Below the pieces are notes generated by a model. That model was not told where the DNA came from and searched no databases. It saw nothing but the letters and a program-made list of their open reading frames with translations. From Phallusia mammillata (Eukaryota; Chordata; Ascidiacea; Phlebobranchia; Ascidiidae), in contig QLIY01000898.1 of the NCBI GenBank assembly GCA_003260075.1, positions 1 through 64,000 of the forward strand: a DNA stretch of 64,000 nt, written 5' to 3'. A program made the position numbers and the translations under genes. Positions 1 through 13,700 of this stretch are shown piece by piece; positions within the stretch are counted from its first letter, which is position 1; every line of letters starts with the position of its first letter.

Positions 1-160
1 CCGATTCGGCCGAATAAATTCGGCGAACCGAATATTCGGTACATCTCTACAGCGAACCGTTAAGCATTCCTGTACTGTCAATAGACTTTTTGTAACAGAA
101 CCGGATGAAAAATATGACTTTTGTGATAGAACCGGCTGACAAAAAAGAGTGCAGGGAGGG
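1..160. repeat. Fragment of a dispersed 'AACCGG' hAT-like repeat
   Basis: Shares the phrases CTGTCAATAGACTTTTTGTA and AGAACCGGCTGA with copies at 20066-20428 and 57104-57230. The terminal inverted repeat itself is not seen here; this is an internal or decayed piece. Confidence 0.5.
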
Positions 161-1645
161 AATATATTAACGTTTTAAAATAGATTATAGTGTATATGCA
201 ATGACAGAATGTGCTCAGCCACTTTTCTAGCTTTCTATAAACAGTCCAGTGAGCGATCTTTGTAAACTCAATCAAAACAATACGTAATCAAAATACAATT
301 TTGGAATCATTCCGAAATCGACCAGTCAAAAGCGATCGACTAATTGGGAACCCCTGGATTGCATATTTGACAGGTGTTATGAACATTGGGGCATATCAAC
401 CGCCGATTTTCTCCACGTTCAGCAATTACTTGACGGTACCATCTGTATGAATTTTAGCTATGTGTTTTTGCGGTGCTCCAAAATTAATTTTGCTGCAGGT
501 GGGGTGTCAATCGGGTTGCTGTGATTTGAAACAGGCCTGAATTCATCACTATAACACCATCTGCGCTTTTTATTTTGAGATGAAAATTACATTATAACTT
601 ATAGCATATAACAGTAATTGGTAATAATTAGATCCGAAATCGATAATCTAGGATTTTTTGATATCCTTGCTGTTTTACGAAACCATTTAACACTGACAAA
701 TTCAATAAAAAGACAATGCAAATCAAATTTGAATTGACTGTCATAAACGGTTGAAACGGTTTAAGCGTGTTTTGTTAGGTAAATTCTGGCAGCCGATAAG
801 CATATTTTAGAAGGGCAAATCTATTTTGCAGTCAAATATAATTCTGCCAATTTTTGTTGGGGTTTAATGGGGTCGTTTTTCTTCATGGAAGCAAAAATGT
901 CTTCAAATTCGTCAGGCGTCGAAATGTGTTCATAAAAAGCACACCTAAAGCCTGAAATTGACATTCGTGGACCATCAAGCTCTTTTTATCACTAAGGGGT
1001 TCCTCCTAACGCATAAAAAGGTCAGATCAGACGTGTTTGACAATTTTCGGCCTTAGGAACAAAGCCGTCTCTCAGCAAGAAATACATTTTCGCAACCAGC
1101 TGTCACAGCCTGGCTTTGCGCCCGTCTAACCGCATTCCTTCACGAAAATCAATACTTTAGCAACTGCACTTTGGCGCCCAGGCCCCTAATTAAAGATGTA
1201 ACGACGGATTGGGATGAACCGATAAATGCAAATAGTTATGGTCTTAGTGACGAGGAAAAGGTCTCTCGAACACTCTTTCTTATAGTGCAGGTTTTTCACA
1301 AACAATTTTTGGGTGTATTTGGGATTTCCTACTACGTTCGACTTGATTTTGGATGTTTGGGGTATGGGTCTTTGTTGGTACAAATGTTTTAGCCAATTCT
1401 GGGTGAAATTTTAGGGGTTTGGAATAATTTTGGGGTATGCGTCTGTTGGTGTACAATTGTTGTTGCTGTTTTGGGTCTTTGGGATAATCTTTTTGGGTCT
1501 AACGTCGTATCCAAAATGTTTAATTGCGTGCTTTTGGGTATGGGTCAAAATTTGGAGATATGAGACAAAATTTTGTGCTACGATTTTTTAATATCGGTTT
1601 GCAGTAAGTTTGGTAGGGTTGTGTGTATTTGACTAGATGACTTAC
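161..1645. other. No gene supported; presumed intron or 3' part of the LDLa gene
   Basis: AT-rich. The open stretch at 1171-1290 reads in a plausible way on the plus strand (TTDWDEPINANSYGLSDEEK) after an AG, but has no convincing donor and no partner exon, so I do not call it. Nothing else seen. Confidence 0.3.
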
Positions 1646-1746
1646 CGTCGTCACAAGGAAAAGACTTGTTACATCCTGGGGCTCTTTCGTCACTTCCGTC
1701 ACCACAGTCATCCCGCCAGTCGCACACGTTTGCTTGAGAAATACAT
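1646..1746 (-). CDS. LDLa gene exon: completes an LDLa module and begins another
   Basis: The reading continues from the 6776 exon as R|CISQANVCDWRDDCGDGSDE, then CNKSFPCDDG, ending in donor G|GTAAG. The acceptor CATCCAG has a moderately T-rich tract. The next exon, which should supply the rest of the last module, was not found in 1-1645, so it is probably outside the window. Confidence 0.7.
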
Positions 1747-4700
1747 CTGGATGTCAAAAATAATTGGTTACGTCGCCGTCTTATATCAAACTGACATGTG
1801 GATTTCATGACAAGAGTATGTATATTTGCTAAATAATGCCAAACGGTATATAAGGGTTTAATCAGACAAAATATTATTAAAAGACAGTCCTACTCTTTAT
1901 TTTGTACAACTGATCTTACTACAAATATAAAAAAATTGTGCTCATTTTTTAAAATGACAAAAATAGGTAAACCATTGTTGGTGCAGAGCTTAAACTTAGA
2001 AACACACTAAGACATTTTTTATCAATTGTATAAATTTGCCATGTGCAACCAACATAGGCAAAATGCTTTTCTGTACCCTCAAATCCTAACTGTACGTGAT
2101 CTGTTTTCCAAAATAATAAATAATATATGCATAATTTTTATGAATTGTTGGGAAACAAAATTTGGGGTATTAGGCTGAGGTGTGTGATAAGGTTAAAATG
2201 TAGGAGGTTTAGGTCTGAAGCTCGCATATGACTACACTGTAAATGCTAAAGGTGGATTCGTGTTGGGTGGATTTTTTTCCACGGGGGGGGGGTGGTTAAA
2301 ATGTTGGAGGTTTATGTCTGAAGCTCGCATATGACTAGTAGAAGTACATGCAATCAGAATTTGTAAGTTATCACTCGCATTTCGCCAACTGACACCAAAA
2401 AAGAAAACAAGGGCTTTTCTACATTCCCAAATCCTAATTTTTAATTTAAAAAAAGTAACTAGCTATTTATGTAATTTTGGGGAATTGTTGGGAAATGAAA
2501 TTTGGAATTTTATTTTGAGGTGTTTTCTAAGGTTCAAATTTTATACATCACAATTAAACTGATTTGTTTTTTTGCGTGAAAGTTTTAGGTCAGGGGTTCT
2601 TAACCAGGGGTACGAAGCATCAAAGCAGGGGGTACGACATGCAGGGTGAAATTATATGCTATTTAGGCATATTTGTGAAGAATGCGTAACAAGTTACTTT
2701 GTTATATACAGTATCCAGAACGGGTTAGTTTTGTCCTACTTACAATACTGTTTTCATGCATACATTCAACACCCAAGTTATATTAACACTGAGTTTAATT
2801 CCTATTAATACAATTTTATTTACTTCCGTCGGCCATTGTAGACAGGGGGTACGAGAAATTTTTACGAAATCTCAAAGGGTACGAGCGCTAAAAAAGGTTA
2901 AGAAACACTGTTTTAGATGCTTTAAAAGCGACAAGTTCGTACACTTAAACTGCATTGATTGACCATGGTGAAAGCTGTTGACGGTTTAACCCTCTTTCCA
3001 ATTAATTTGACTCGGCCAATTTCGTTCGATAGAAAACGAATTTCTGCGGGAAAAGGGAGGACGCTTTGCCGCAGCAAATTAACTTATTTGTCAACGACTG
3101 CGGTTTTTAAATTCACTTTTCTTTCAGGCGAAAACAGCCACTAAAATGTAGGTCTGAATAATTTCGTCACCTTGCCATGTTAAATAACCTCCCTCCCCTT
3201 TAAAAGTGTACGATCAGTCTTTAGGTGGTTTACGTTTAAACTTCGGTTGTTAAAGAAACACCAAGGACAGAAATATATTTAATGTAGTTTTTCAGACTGA
3301 AAACTTTGACAAGTCTGAAGTCGTCCACCGTTTTTTTATGTTTAGCGCAGTTTGTCTTTAGATACTGATGATGCCTATTACTTAGGTGAAATATAACTTA
3401 TATGTCTAAATAAAACGGTGAACGACTTCAGACTTGTCAAAGTTTTTAGTCTGTTATTATATACGATTGTTGTCTCCATCTGTCGTACTGAGTCTCTGGT
3501 GACTCGTGATTTACAATATACTGCACATAGTTTAATGTAGTTTTTGGCTATTTTGCACCCCTGGTGAAACCTATGCTGCGGTTGTTTCGGAACACTCGTT
3601 TACTAGAAAACAAGACCACCAATGAGGCCAAGGTTTTCCATTTCATTGCCCAAAACAAATACTTCATCACCAAAGCCAATGTGAGATTAAGATTGAGCGA
3701 GTTTAGGTAAATAATTCGCCTGTTTTTCTGTCCTATACAAACTTAAACCCCCATTGTGCGGTAACCACTAATATTTACACCCCTTGCCGTTGTGTGCTAC
3801 AATCGATAATATTTATTTGTGTTGTCTTTTCTCCAGTAATTGATGGCCCATGGGATTTGAACAAAATAATTGTGGTTCGTTTCTGTTAACCTACTGTTAT
3901 ACAGAATTAGGGAAAAGGTCAAGAGGTTTTTCGTTTTTGTTCTCAAATAGATGGAAAATCGAATTATTATTAGTGTTTTTCAGGAGTTCGTTTTTTTGGC
4001 CTCCAACTAAAAGTTCAGATTTTCCACTCGTAAGCTTCAACATAGAAAGTGGGTCGTTTTTTCGATTGTATTTGCATTGAAAGCCATAAAAACATCTAAT
4101 GATTCTGGATACAACGTTCAAAATAGCAGTTGACAAAGTGACTAGGGCAACCACGTGATGTATTCCTGCTGCTAGGCAACCAATAAATTTTCTGAGAGTT
4201 ACAGAAACGCACGACGGGATCGCGCACTTTGGCAATTCTTTCACCCCGCCAATAACAAACCCATCGATATCTTAAATCAATTCGCATTGACAGTTAATAA
4301 AACGTGAATAAGTCTCGTTCATTGTTGTGTCTGAGTGTTTTAAATCGAATTGCTTGATGCTTTTCACTTTGGCACTGCTAAAATGGCATTTGATTATCGA
4401 ACGGTCAAGGCTTTAGGAAAAACTAGTGACCTTACAATTGTTTGTAATTTCGTTTTAACGATAGTGAGGTAACTGCGCATGCGCAAGGCGTTTGAATGAT
4501 TTAGCCTTGGATAAAATTCTTATTGTGTTAAGCGCGTTAGGGTTAGTTTGTGCACAAGGCAATGTTCAGATGCCATTTTATGGACTTCAGTTGATACAAA
4601 ACATACAGGACCCACGCCACAATAAATCATAATCTAACCCAATTTAAATCTTGTTTTGTTGTGTTATTTACTCTGCGTGTCATGTTTAGCTGACTGTTTA

Positions 4701-7700
4701 ACAATAAAGATCCGTATTGTGGAGTAGTTTATTTTGTTTGTTTCACTTAAAACCAGTCGGTTAACGAAGCGAGTTTGAGTAAAAACAAAAAAACGTTCAT
4801 TATTCACTCGATGCCTTGTAACTGAAGTAACTTAATTTAAAATATCACCACCTGTTCGTTCCGGTTTGCCGAACACACTACAGCGAGAACTCAACAGGGT
4901 AATATCAATTTCAGTTGATCGTAAACTTACGGTCTGACTGGGTGGTCGGATGATTAAACATGGTCGTAAAAATTTCGTTCCACTCATGCGACATATGTTT
5001 CTTAACCAGGACCCCAGTTTTTTGGCACTATTCTTCAAGTCCATGCCTTGTGTACCTTTACTCTATAACGGTTGAGGCAATTTTGTTTAATAGCAGCGCA
5101 AAGGCTAGAGTAGTATTTCATTGTGCGATTTATTGCTTCTTGGGTACAGGCTACGTGACTACGTTCACATATGATTCTTAATTCAACCAATAAAAATGTG
5201 ATTACCAAGCGTTTTTGGCGCTTTCTTGGCAGAATTGTACCTCGATCGAAAATATATTTAATTACAGTTCATGTCTATACAGTTAAGTACGGAAAAACCT
5301 TGAAAAATAGCACGTTTCGCAAAGTCCACATAAATAGTTCACAACAGGTTTGCATTTTCGCAGAGAGTTCAAAAGAGCTATGAACATCGATAAAAAGACA
5401 CTTTCAATTTCTATAATTGACTTAACATTCCTATACTTGCTTTTTCTTTGAAACAAGGCGCGACTTTTAAATCACGTTCAAGAGGTGGTGAAATCAGTCT
5501 CTTGTCACTTTTTCTTACTTTCGACATTAAACGCGTCAGAGTCAATAAAAGAAATGTTATCGCCTTTCAATGCCATGAATAGTTAATGTAAAGCCTCCGC
5601 CACCTTTTAATCCATTAAGTTGCTGCCAATAGCACTGTTCTCAAGCTGTAAATTATACGAATACATTGGATTTCGTTCAAGGGCTGTGAAAGCAAAATCG
5701 AAGACTTCACGCCAATGTTTCGACCGCTTAGGGGTTTTATACAGATTTCTCATACATTACTTTATTGTCAGTTTGGGTATGGCTTTATTGGTGTCAGTTT
5801 GGGAATGGCTTTATTGGTTTAATTTGCTTCGACAATCTGAAAACTTACACTATTATTTGAACATAACGAGGATCGGGGCCAAAAAGCTTTGTAACCCTGC
5901 TTAAAATGCCAGTGAAATCACAACGATGTAACATTGATTCACCCGCAAACAGCTTTTTCATTGATTTCAGTTAAATTTGTGTTTTACAAAGATGACGCCA
6001 TCCACATAGCCCGCACAGACTCCGTTAAAGATTATTTAATGGAACGACAGCTTAGATTTTAAATCAGCACCAGACAAGAAAATTGATCGCTTTGTATTTG
6101 TTTAGTGGGCTTTAGGTGACTGCCTGGGGTGTGCGGCGTTTGGAAATGTCTTTGGAAAGAAATCTGAACTATCAGGGATGTTGTTGTTAGGATTGAACGC
6201 CTCAAACGTGTTTCCTAGAAAGTTTTGTCAATACCAGTAAATGTTCTTTATTTTGTGGCGAACAGAATAATTGGATTCGAATGTGGTTTATAATTATAAT
6301 ACTTACTGTTTACAATAAAAATACTTTACAACACACCAAAAAGCAAATTACGAAATTCCAGGAAAGTGTACTGCGTTTTAAGAAATACGTTTTGGAAACC
6401 TGTGGGTTAACCGCTGGGTCGTTCGGGGCAAAACTTTGGAAAGATCAATTTTAGATAACTAACTAACATGTGTGCTAATTAGAATAAATTTAAAGCCCAT
6501 TTTATTGACCAAACGCATTGCACAAACCAGTGTTACACATAAAAAGTGAAAAATAATACGTTTAACAACAGGGCATACTGCTCCTATTAGACTTATAATT
6601 TTTGTTAGAAACGAGTGCTCTCTAGTTTACGTTATTTTCAATTTGATATTAAGACACAATTAACACAGGATAACATTGCTCTGAAATTGGCTAAATAGAA
6701 CCCATTCATATTTTGGTTTCAGTTCTTTCTGATTTTCATGTTAAACCAGACTTTAAACTTGACAATCGAACATACCTTCCGTTATCGCATAGAAATTTCT
6801 TCTCCGGCCCGCACATGTCGTTGCACTCATCCGAGTGATCGCCACAATGGTTTATTCCGTCACAAACGTAGTTTTGTGGTAGAGCACAACGGTGTTGGAA
6901 ATCCTCCTGGTGAAAATGCGACCTTGCTATTGGTTGGAAAGGAACACGTGACTCTTGCCAGATTCTCGACTCCGGGGAATTCCACACCGAGCGCCAAGCA
7001 TTTGCACACACAAAGCTGAATAAGAAATGGAACATGGTAAAAAACTTTATTATAAGTACATTTTTTATATATAATGGAGTCTCGTATGCAGTTAAAAACT
7101 GAAATGCACAGTTCAACATATGGACCAGTGGTGCGTTTTTTATTATAGTTTTTCCTGATAACAACCAGATGAGTTTTGTTTAGTTCCAAAAATCTTCACA
7201 GAAGTATGACGTCATATAACGACAAAATGATTCTGTAACTAAAACGTCAAATTAAATACCCACATGTTACGAACCCCTAATATAAACCAATATATTACAA
7301 TACACTAGTACTAAAAAACTGTAATTTCTCTTATAAACTGCAGTTTTGCGAAAATTATTAATATACACAACCTATAAACTAATCAACAATCGAAAGTACG
7401 GTTTGAACCTAACCTATGCCTTAAGCCTCGATGTACGTATAGTCTCCGCAAAAAAAAAATTACTTTCGTTGCACAAACGTTGGAAAAAAAAAGCTGTAAT
7501 TGGACATCGCACCCTAATCCCCAGCCTACTACTGTTGCCTAAAATCTGAGTCGTTTGTTTATTTAGTCAAATCCATGACAATAAACTACAGTGACCTTCC
7601 AGTTTTTGCGGTTTGACCCCGGCTAAAATAACAACACGTGATATCTTTGTTCTTCGCCGCTTGAACCGTTGTGAACGAAAACAGCTTTTTCTGTGTGCTT

Positions 7701-10700
7701 TTGAAAGTTGCCGGTTAGTTGCCACAAAATTTTGGAAATTTAAGCGTATGAGCAAATTTATCAGTCATGAAGAATACATGAACAAGTCGATTAAGGGCAT
7801 ATTGATTGCACATAAGGCCGTGAGTAACCAAGCATGCTAGTTTTTTTTGCCGTTTTAGCGTAACTGTTAAGCGAAAATGGTTTGCCAATAAGATTACACG
7901 TTGTTGTAAATTTGATATGCTGAAACAAAAATTCAAAAGATATGCCAGATCTATTTATATTTCATGAAAATAACATAACCTTCAACATAAGATGATACAT
8001 AACACAACCTTCAACACAAACAAGGCACTTACGCAAACGATCTATTATTGAGGGAAACAAGACCTTTGCTATGGGATTAAACTAATCAATATTTATATTT
8101 TGGTGTCTCATTTCGCCTAATAATATTCCTATAGACGCCGTTTTTCAATTAGAGCTTGTCTGCAGCGGTATCTCCTGCTGTTGTTCTCCCTTTTTTCATG
8201 GAATATCTCACAAAGGAAAGCAATTCGATATTAGAAGGTTGGAATTGCTCTTAGAGGTCAAATTTAACTTTTAGGTGAACATAATTATTACTGGTGTTTA
8301 CAGTAATAAAATGGGATCGACTTTTCGCTAGAAGCCTCAAAAAAGTTTCACTGGGACCGCAAAAATCCCTTGCCCCTTTCTTCTTTATATATATATTTCA
8401 CCATTGTCTATAATTCCTTCCATTACTAAAAAATGCATAGCATGGAAATTTATAGGGTGAAACGGACACCGGTTTAGACCGTAAATCGTCTAAAATAACA
8501 TCGTAACAAAATGCAGAGGAGTTTATGAAGCTAGTATAACTGAAACTGCAGCTCCCAAATTACCCAAACTACAAACAGTTTTCCCTGTTCCATTTTGACA
8601 CACATAAACAAATCTAATTTATTAACGGGGTCAAAAGTTTGTCAACCCGTAATTGACCTTTGCAAACTGTAATAAGCTGTGAATAGGGGCGCGTTGTGTG
8701 GAGCGAAATCGCATATTAAAGTGGCAAGTTGTGTGTAGATGAAAAAGACATTAGGACGTTGTCAGTATTAACTCGTCTTAATTTCCCCCGTGTATTTTCA
8801 ATGACTGTAATCCTTCATTTGAGCAGCTAATAAAAAAGCATTTGGTGCTACTAGCTAACATAAAGTTCGTTTTGCATTACATAGCTGGTGGTAAAACAAG
8901 AAACTTCTACCCGGTATGCAAGCATTGACCCAATCCTGACGCTCAAATTGTAGACCAATCACGTAGGCCTATATAGTAAAACAGTAAATTGGCAGGTATC
9001 TCCGATGTATCAATTAGTTGTTACACTAAAATATGTTGCATAAGCTTTTAGTCCAGTGAATTTCAAACTGAGTGCCGCGACACACTAGTGTACCGTTAGA
9101 GATTTCCAACTGCCGCGATTTTTTTCCAATTTTGAAGTGCAAACATGTTCTGTTTACCTGCAAAGTGTGCCGCGAAAGAAAATTTTAGTTCTTTTATGCG
9201 CCGCATACATAAAAATGTTGAGAACCACTATTTTAGTCCCTTTGGAATCTTGGTTGTCGGTATTGCACAAGAATGTAAGGCTACTGAGCCTAGCAGCAAA
9301 TATGATGGGAGTTCCCCCCGTTTTTGCAATATTCATGGCAGGTGTTTTGTGTTTGCCGATCGTTTTGACGTCATTGCGGTATTTGACAACAGTAAAGTAC
9401 AAAACCTTTCTTGCGTTCGTCTTCAGGGGCAGGTCTGTGCGAAATTCAACTTTCTTTTTCGTTATAACGCAATGGTTTCCAACATTTATCGCCGAATCCT
9501 TTACTTACCAGCTAAAATATTTTCATTCCTTCACAATAAACTGCATAATAGATGCTAAACTATTCAAAGATCATTCAAAATTGGGTATTTCATCAACTTC
9601 ATAGGTTATATTCTCAGAGTTATAACGCTATGAGTGGAGGTTTGTAAACAAGTTAGGCAGACTGATTGTCAACAACTTGATTTCTTGGGTATAAAAAACA
9701 TTTATAAGACATGGAAAGATCTTCACTGGACCTTTTACATCCTAAACTAGCATTTGGTGACTGCTTTGGCGACAATGTTTCTCGTTTATATTGGTTACAG
9801 CGTGTAAAGTCGTTGCTTTGTTTTTGAAAAATTTTGCTGAGTATCATTATAACGACGTTAAGGTTTAGGCATTAATCGGTTTCATAAACGTCGATTTCTT
9901 AAGATTGTCACAAAAGTTTTAATGATCAATTCAATATTTTCTTACATTTGGTTAATTTTTCAATCAAACATGGTTCAGTCGATTATAAGCCAAGGTGCCA
10001 CATGTTAGCAGCATTAAAGCGGCACATTTATCATCTAGCACCAAGTCAAGTGATTGACTGTTACCGACCATTTGTAGTAAATTATTTCACCCTAATTACA
10101 TCAAAAATCCACCAAAAATTGCCCCTCCCAGTCATCACAGCGTCAAAATATTGGCTTTGGTATCATGTCTTCAAAACTCGCCTGTCGTGTTTTGATAAAT
10201 TCGGTAATTTATGTTTCTGTAACCGATTTATCATCATTTTGACAACACCATTTCAGGACCTAAAACTTGCGTAAATGTATATTTGTAACGTTACCCCCAA
10301 AAGCCAGGGAATTATGACTATATTTGTGAAAAGGTGGGCCACTTAACTATATTTGGAAAGATTAAACTTAGCAGCGTTTATTGTAGGATTGTATCAATGT
10401 ACTAAAATCATTTGTGGTGCTTTTTTGGAGATTGTTTGTCATTTAAAATCCACTTACCCTTTATTGGCCTAGTCTTTGTTGGAATTTGAACTCTCAACCA
10501 CAATACAAGCTTCGCTGGCGCTTTACCAACATCAGTGCAATGGCCTAATTTGTTTACTTAAACAGAAAATATTCAGGGCACCTTAATTTACTTCGGTAGT
10601 ACAAAGCCACCCCAGCGTGATATCATCTTTTTTGCGGGAATTAAGGGGGGGGGGAACTTTGTTGGAATTTGAACTCTCAACCACAATACAAGCTTCGCTG

Positions 10701-13700
10701 GTGCTTTAACAACATCAGTGCAATGGCCTAATTTGTTTACTTAAACAGAAAATATTTAGAGCACCTTAATTTACTTCGTTAGTACAAAGCCACCCCAGCG
10801 TGATATCATCTTTTTTGCGGGAATTAACGCCGTATGGGGCCGCTGATTCAAAGATTTTTTCCCGCTTACCTGCTGTTGTTGCTTTGTGTCAATTCGTCTT
10901 CGCCTCCTTTGCAGTCTTTTGTCCCGTCACAGAACTTGTCCATAGCTATCGGTTTTTCTTGTCCAGGACACAAATACGAGTGAGGACAAAGCATCCACTC
11001 ATCCGACGAATCTCCACAGTCATCGTGTCCGTCGCATGCTTGCTAAAGGAACAATACAGAGCGCTCATTGGACAAAATGGTACAGTATCATTCAGTAAGA
11101 TATTCCATTTACTACTTCTTTAGTGTTTCTGAAATATCTGTGTTTTTTTCAAAGTAAGAATTATGGCATATAACACCATAGGGTTTTAAGGATCAACTAC
11201 CAATAGTAATAGGTAATGTTATGATGTTAGAGGTCTATTTACTTGTATATTAATAAGGCTAATCCGCCCCTCTTGTCGAATCAGGGAGCTGTTTGTATAT
11301 CAGAGATGTTGTAAGCCGGGTTTGGGCTTTTTATTTTTTGCAAACGGGCTTCATTCAGGCCTGACTTCGCATTCTGTGTCCGCAATTTTTGCAAGTATGA
11401 ATTATACCTAGATAGTTACTGGACTTAAACTAATGCCTAACAGCTCTAAAACGTCTTGTTTAAGCCATTGTCCATTGTGTATGCTTCTTTATTATAGGTC
11501 TGTCAATCAGACTTTGGGGGGGGGGTGGACAAAGCATCCACTCATCCGACGAATCTCCACAGTCATCATGTCCGTCGCATGCTTGCTATAGTAACAATAC
11601 AGATCGCTCATTGGACAAAATGATACAGTATCATTCAGTAAGATATTTCATTTACTATTTCTTTAGTGTTTTTGAAATATCTGTGTTCTTTTTCAAAGCA
11701 AGAATGTAACATTACAGGGCTTTAAGGGTCAACTGGCAATAGTAATAGGTAATGTTATAAAATTACTTGCATATTAATAAGGCTAATCCGCCCCTCTTGT
11801 CGAATCAAGGAGCTTGTTTGTATATCAGAGTTATAAGCCGTGTTTGGGATTTTTTGCAAACGGGCTTGATCCAGGCCTGACTTCACATTCGGTGTCCGCA
11901 ATTTTTGCAAGTATGAATTATACCTAGCTAGTTGCTGGACTTATGCCAAACACCTCGAAAACGTCTTGTTTAAGCCCTTGTCCATTGTGTATGCTTCTTT
12001 ATTATAGGTCTGTCAATCAGACTTTGGGTCCAAACGGGACTTCGCAAAAACGATTCGGGTTCGGGCGGGGCTTTGGGCTTATACTTTCGGGCCCGGTTAC
12101 TACGTGCAAACATGAACAGTAGCCATGGAAATACAAGTCAGAAACATTATTAGGGAGAAACAAAACAAAGTGATTGNACTGGACTTAAACTAATTGCTAA
12201 CAGCTCTAAAACGTCTTGTTTAAGCCATTGTCCATTGTGTATGCTTCTTTATTATAGGTCTGTCAATCAGACTTTGGGTCCAAACGGGCCTTCGCAAAAA
12301 CGATTCGATTTCCGGTCAGGCTTTGGGCTTATACTTTCGGGCCCGGTTACCACGTGCAAACATGAACAGTAGCCATGGAAACGCAAGTCAGAAACAATAT
12401 TAGGGAGAAACAAAACAAAGTGATTGACGTTGATTCCGTTGTTTACGCGAACTGTTGCCAGTGAATTGAAATCTAAAACAAGTGTAACAAAAAACAGTAG
12501 CTTCTCCTGTCGCAAATTCGATCGATACCGAAATCTTTAAGCTACACAAAAGACCAGGCGCTTGAAGAGCCCCTTGCACTCCTTGTACATCACGTAACCA
12601 AACAATATTGACAACAGACGGAGCAGGGTAATAAAGACAAAACGGCGAAACGACATTCCCTGTTGCGATGTTTGCTCACTGACGTTTTAATATTGCTCAG
12701 CTACTTCTGGTTTACGAGCAAATGGATAGATCGGTAAATTGGGTTGGTAAATGCGAAAACAGGAAGCAATTTCTTTATCAACAATATAACTGCCAGAGAG
12801 CTGGTATGTGGTAAATACATTTTTTGCAAGTGTTTACTATATACAAGCTCTATAGCAGTTTTGTTTTTGGTTTCAAGTCCGTGTGCGGTGTTGCTGCAAA
12901 ACATTTTGTTCATCAATTCTAAATTGGTTGTTTTTTAACCTAACAATAGAATAACCCAGCTCGTTGCTTGGTGGATGAAGACTACAATGAACCTTAGGTC
13001 TATTGATTCAAGTTCATGGCTGGTTATTTTTCGGCTTATCCCGTTCGTCAAAATCAAGGTTACCGACATTTTTGGGTTTGTTTACAACGAGCTTGACACG
13101 TAACTATGGCGTCACCTTTTTATTGTGACGTCATAGCCATCACCCAAAGCCGTAAATATGTACCTAGTGACTTGGATTTTTAGTAGATTGTTTATGGGCG
13201 TTTTGCAAGGTGATTGATATTGCGATTTGTTTTTTCACATAAACAACATTCTTCACGTAACCCATGTCCACCTACGTGACGATAGGGGACGATCTGAAAT
13301 CGATCGAGACATCGCGAACCTTTACGAACCAAAAACAAAATTTTCTCACGTGTTAATGTCAATTTTAAGTCCAAATAACAGAAGTACTTTGATCCCAAGA
13401 CTGAGTGTTTCAGTTTTTGTTTTGGTGCTTTCAGTGTAAGGCGTCGTTTTTGCCCTTTAGTATTTTGTACATTTTTAGTAAATGATTACCAGCCGAATTA
13501 GAAGAAATCACATTGATTGAAGCAAGACAAGTAATTACTGTCAAAGCATAAAATCTCTTCTCAATTTTTTGATCAATTCCAATGTTACACAAAAAGCGTT
13601 TGCGAAGACATAGTTTAGTACAATGTTCCGCAAAATTAATACTTCTTAGCTTTAAACCAGCACAGTGTTGTGAAACTTCACTAAAACCCACAAAAAGGTG

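Larger units (their letters stand above)
1747..6775. other. Intron of the LDLa gene with MITEs
   Basis: Holds one G-run with duplicated flanks (2283-2292), a hAT-type MITE (2591-2910), and an inverted-repeat insert flanked by a 15-bp direct repeat (3278-3545). A 24-bp tandem pair (TTTGGG.ATGGCTTTATTGG) lies near 5770-5820. No exon recognised. Confidence 0.4.

Noticed and set aside
1171..1290. Plus-strand reading TTDWDEPINANSYGLSDEEK
   Set aside because: An AG precedes it, but the donor is poor and no neighbouring exon in phase was found.
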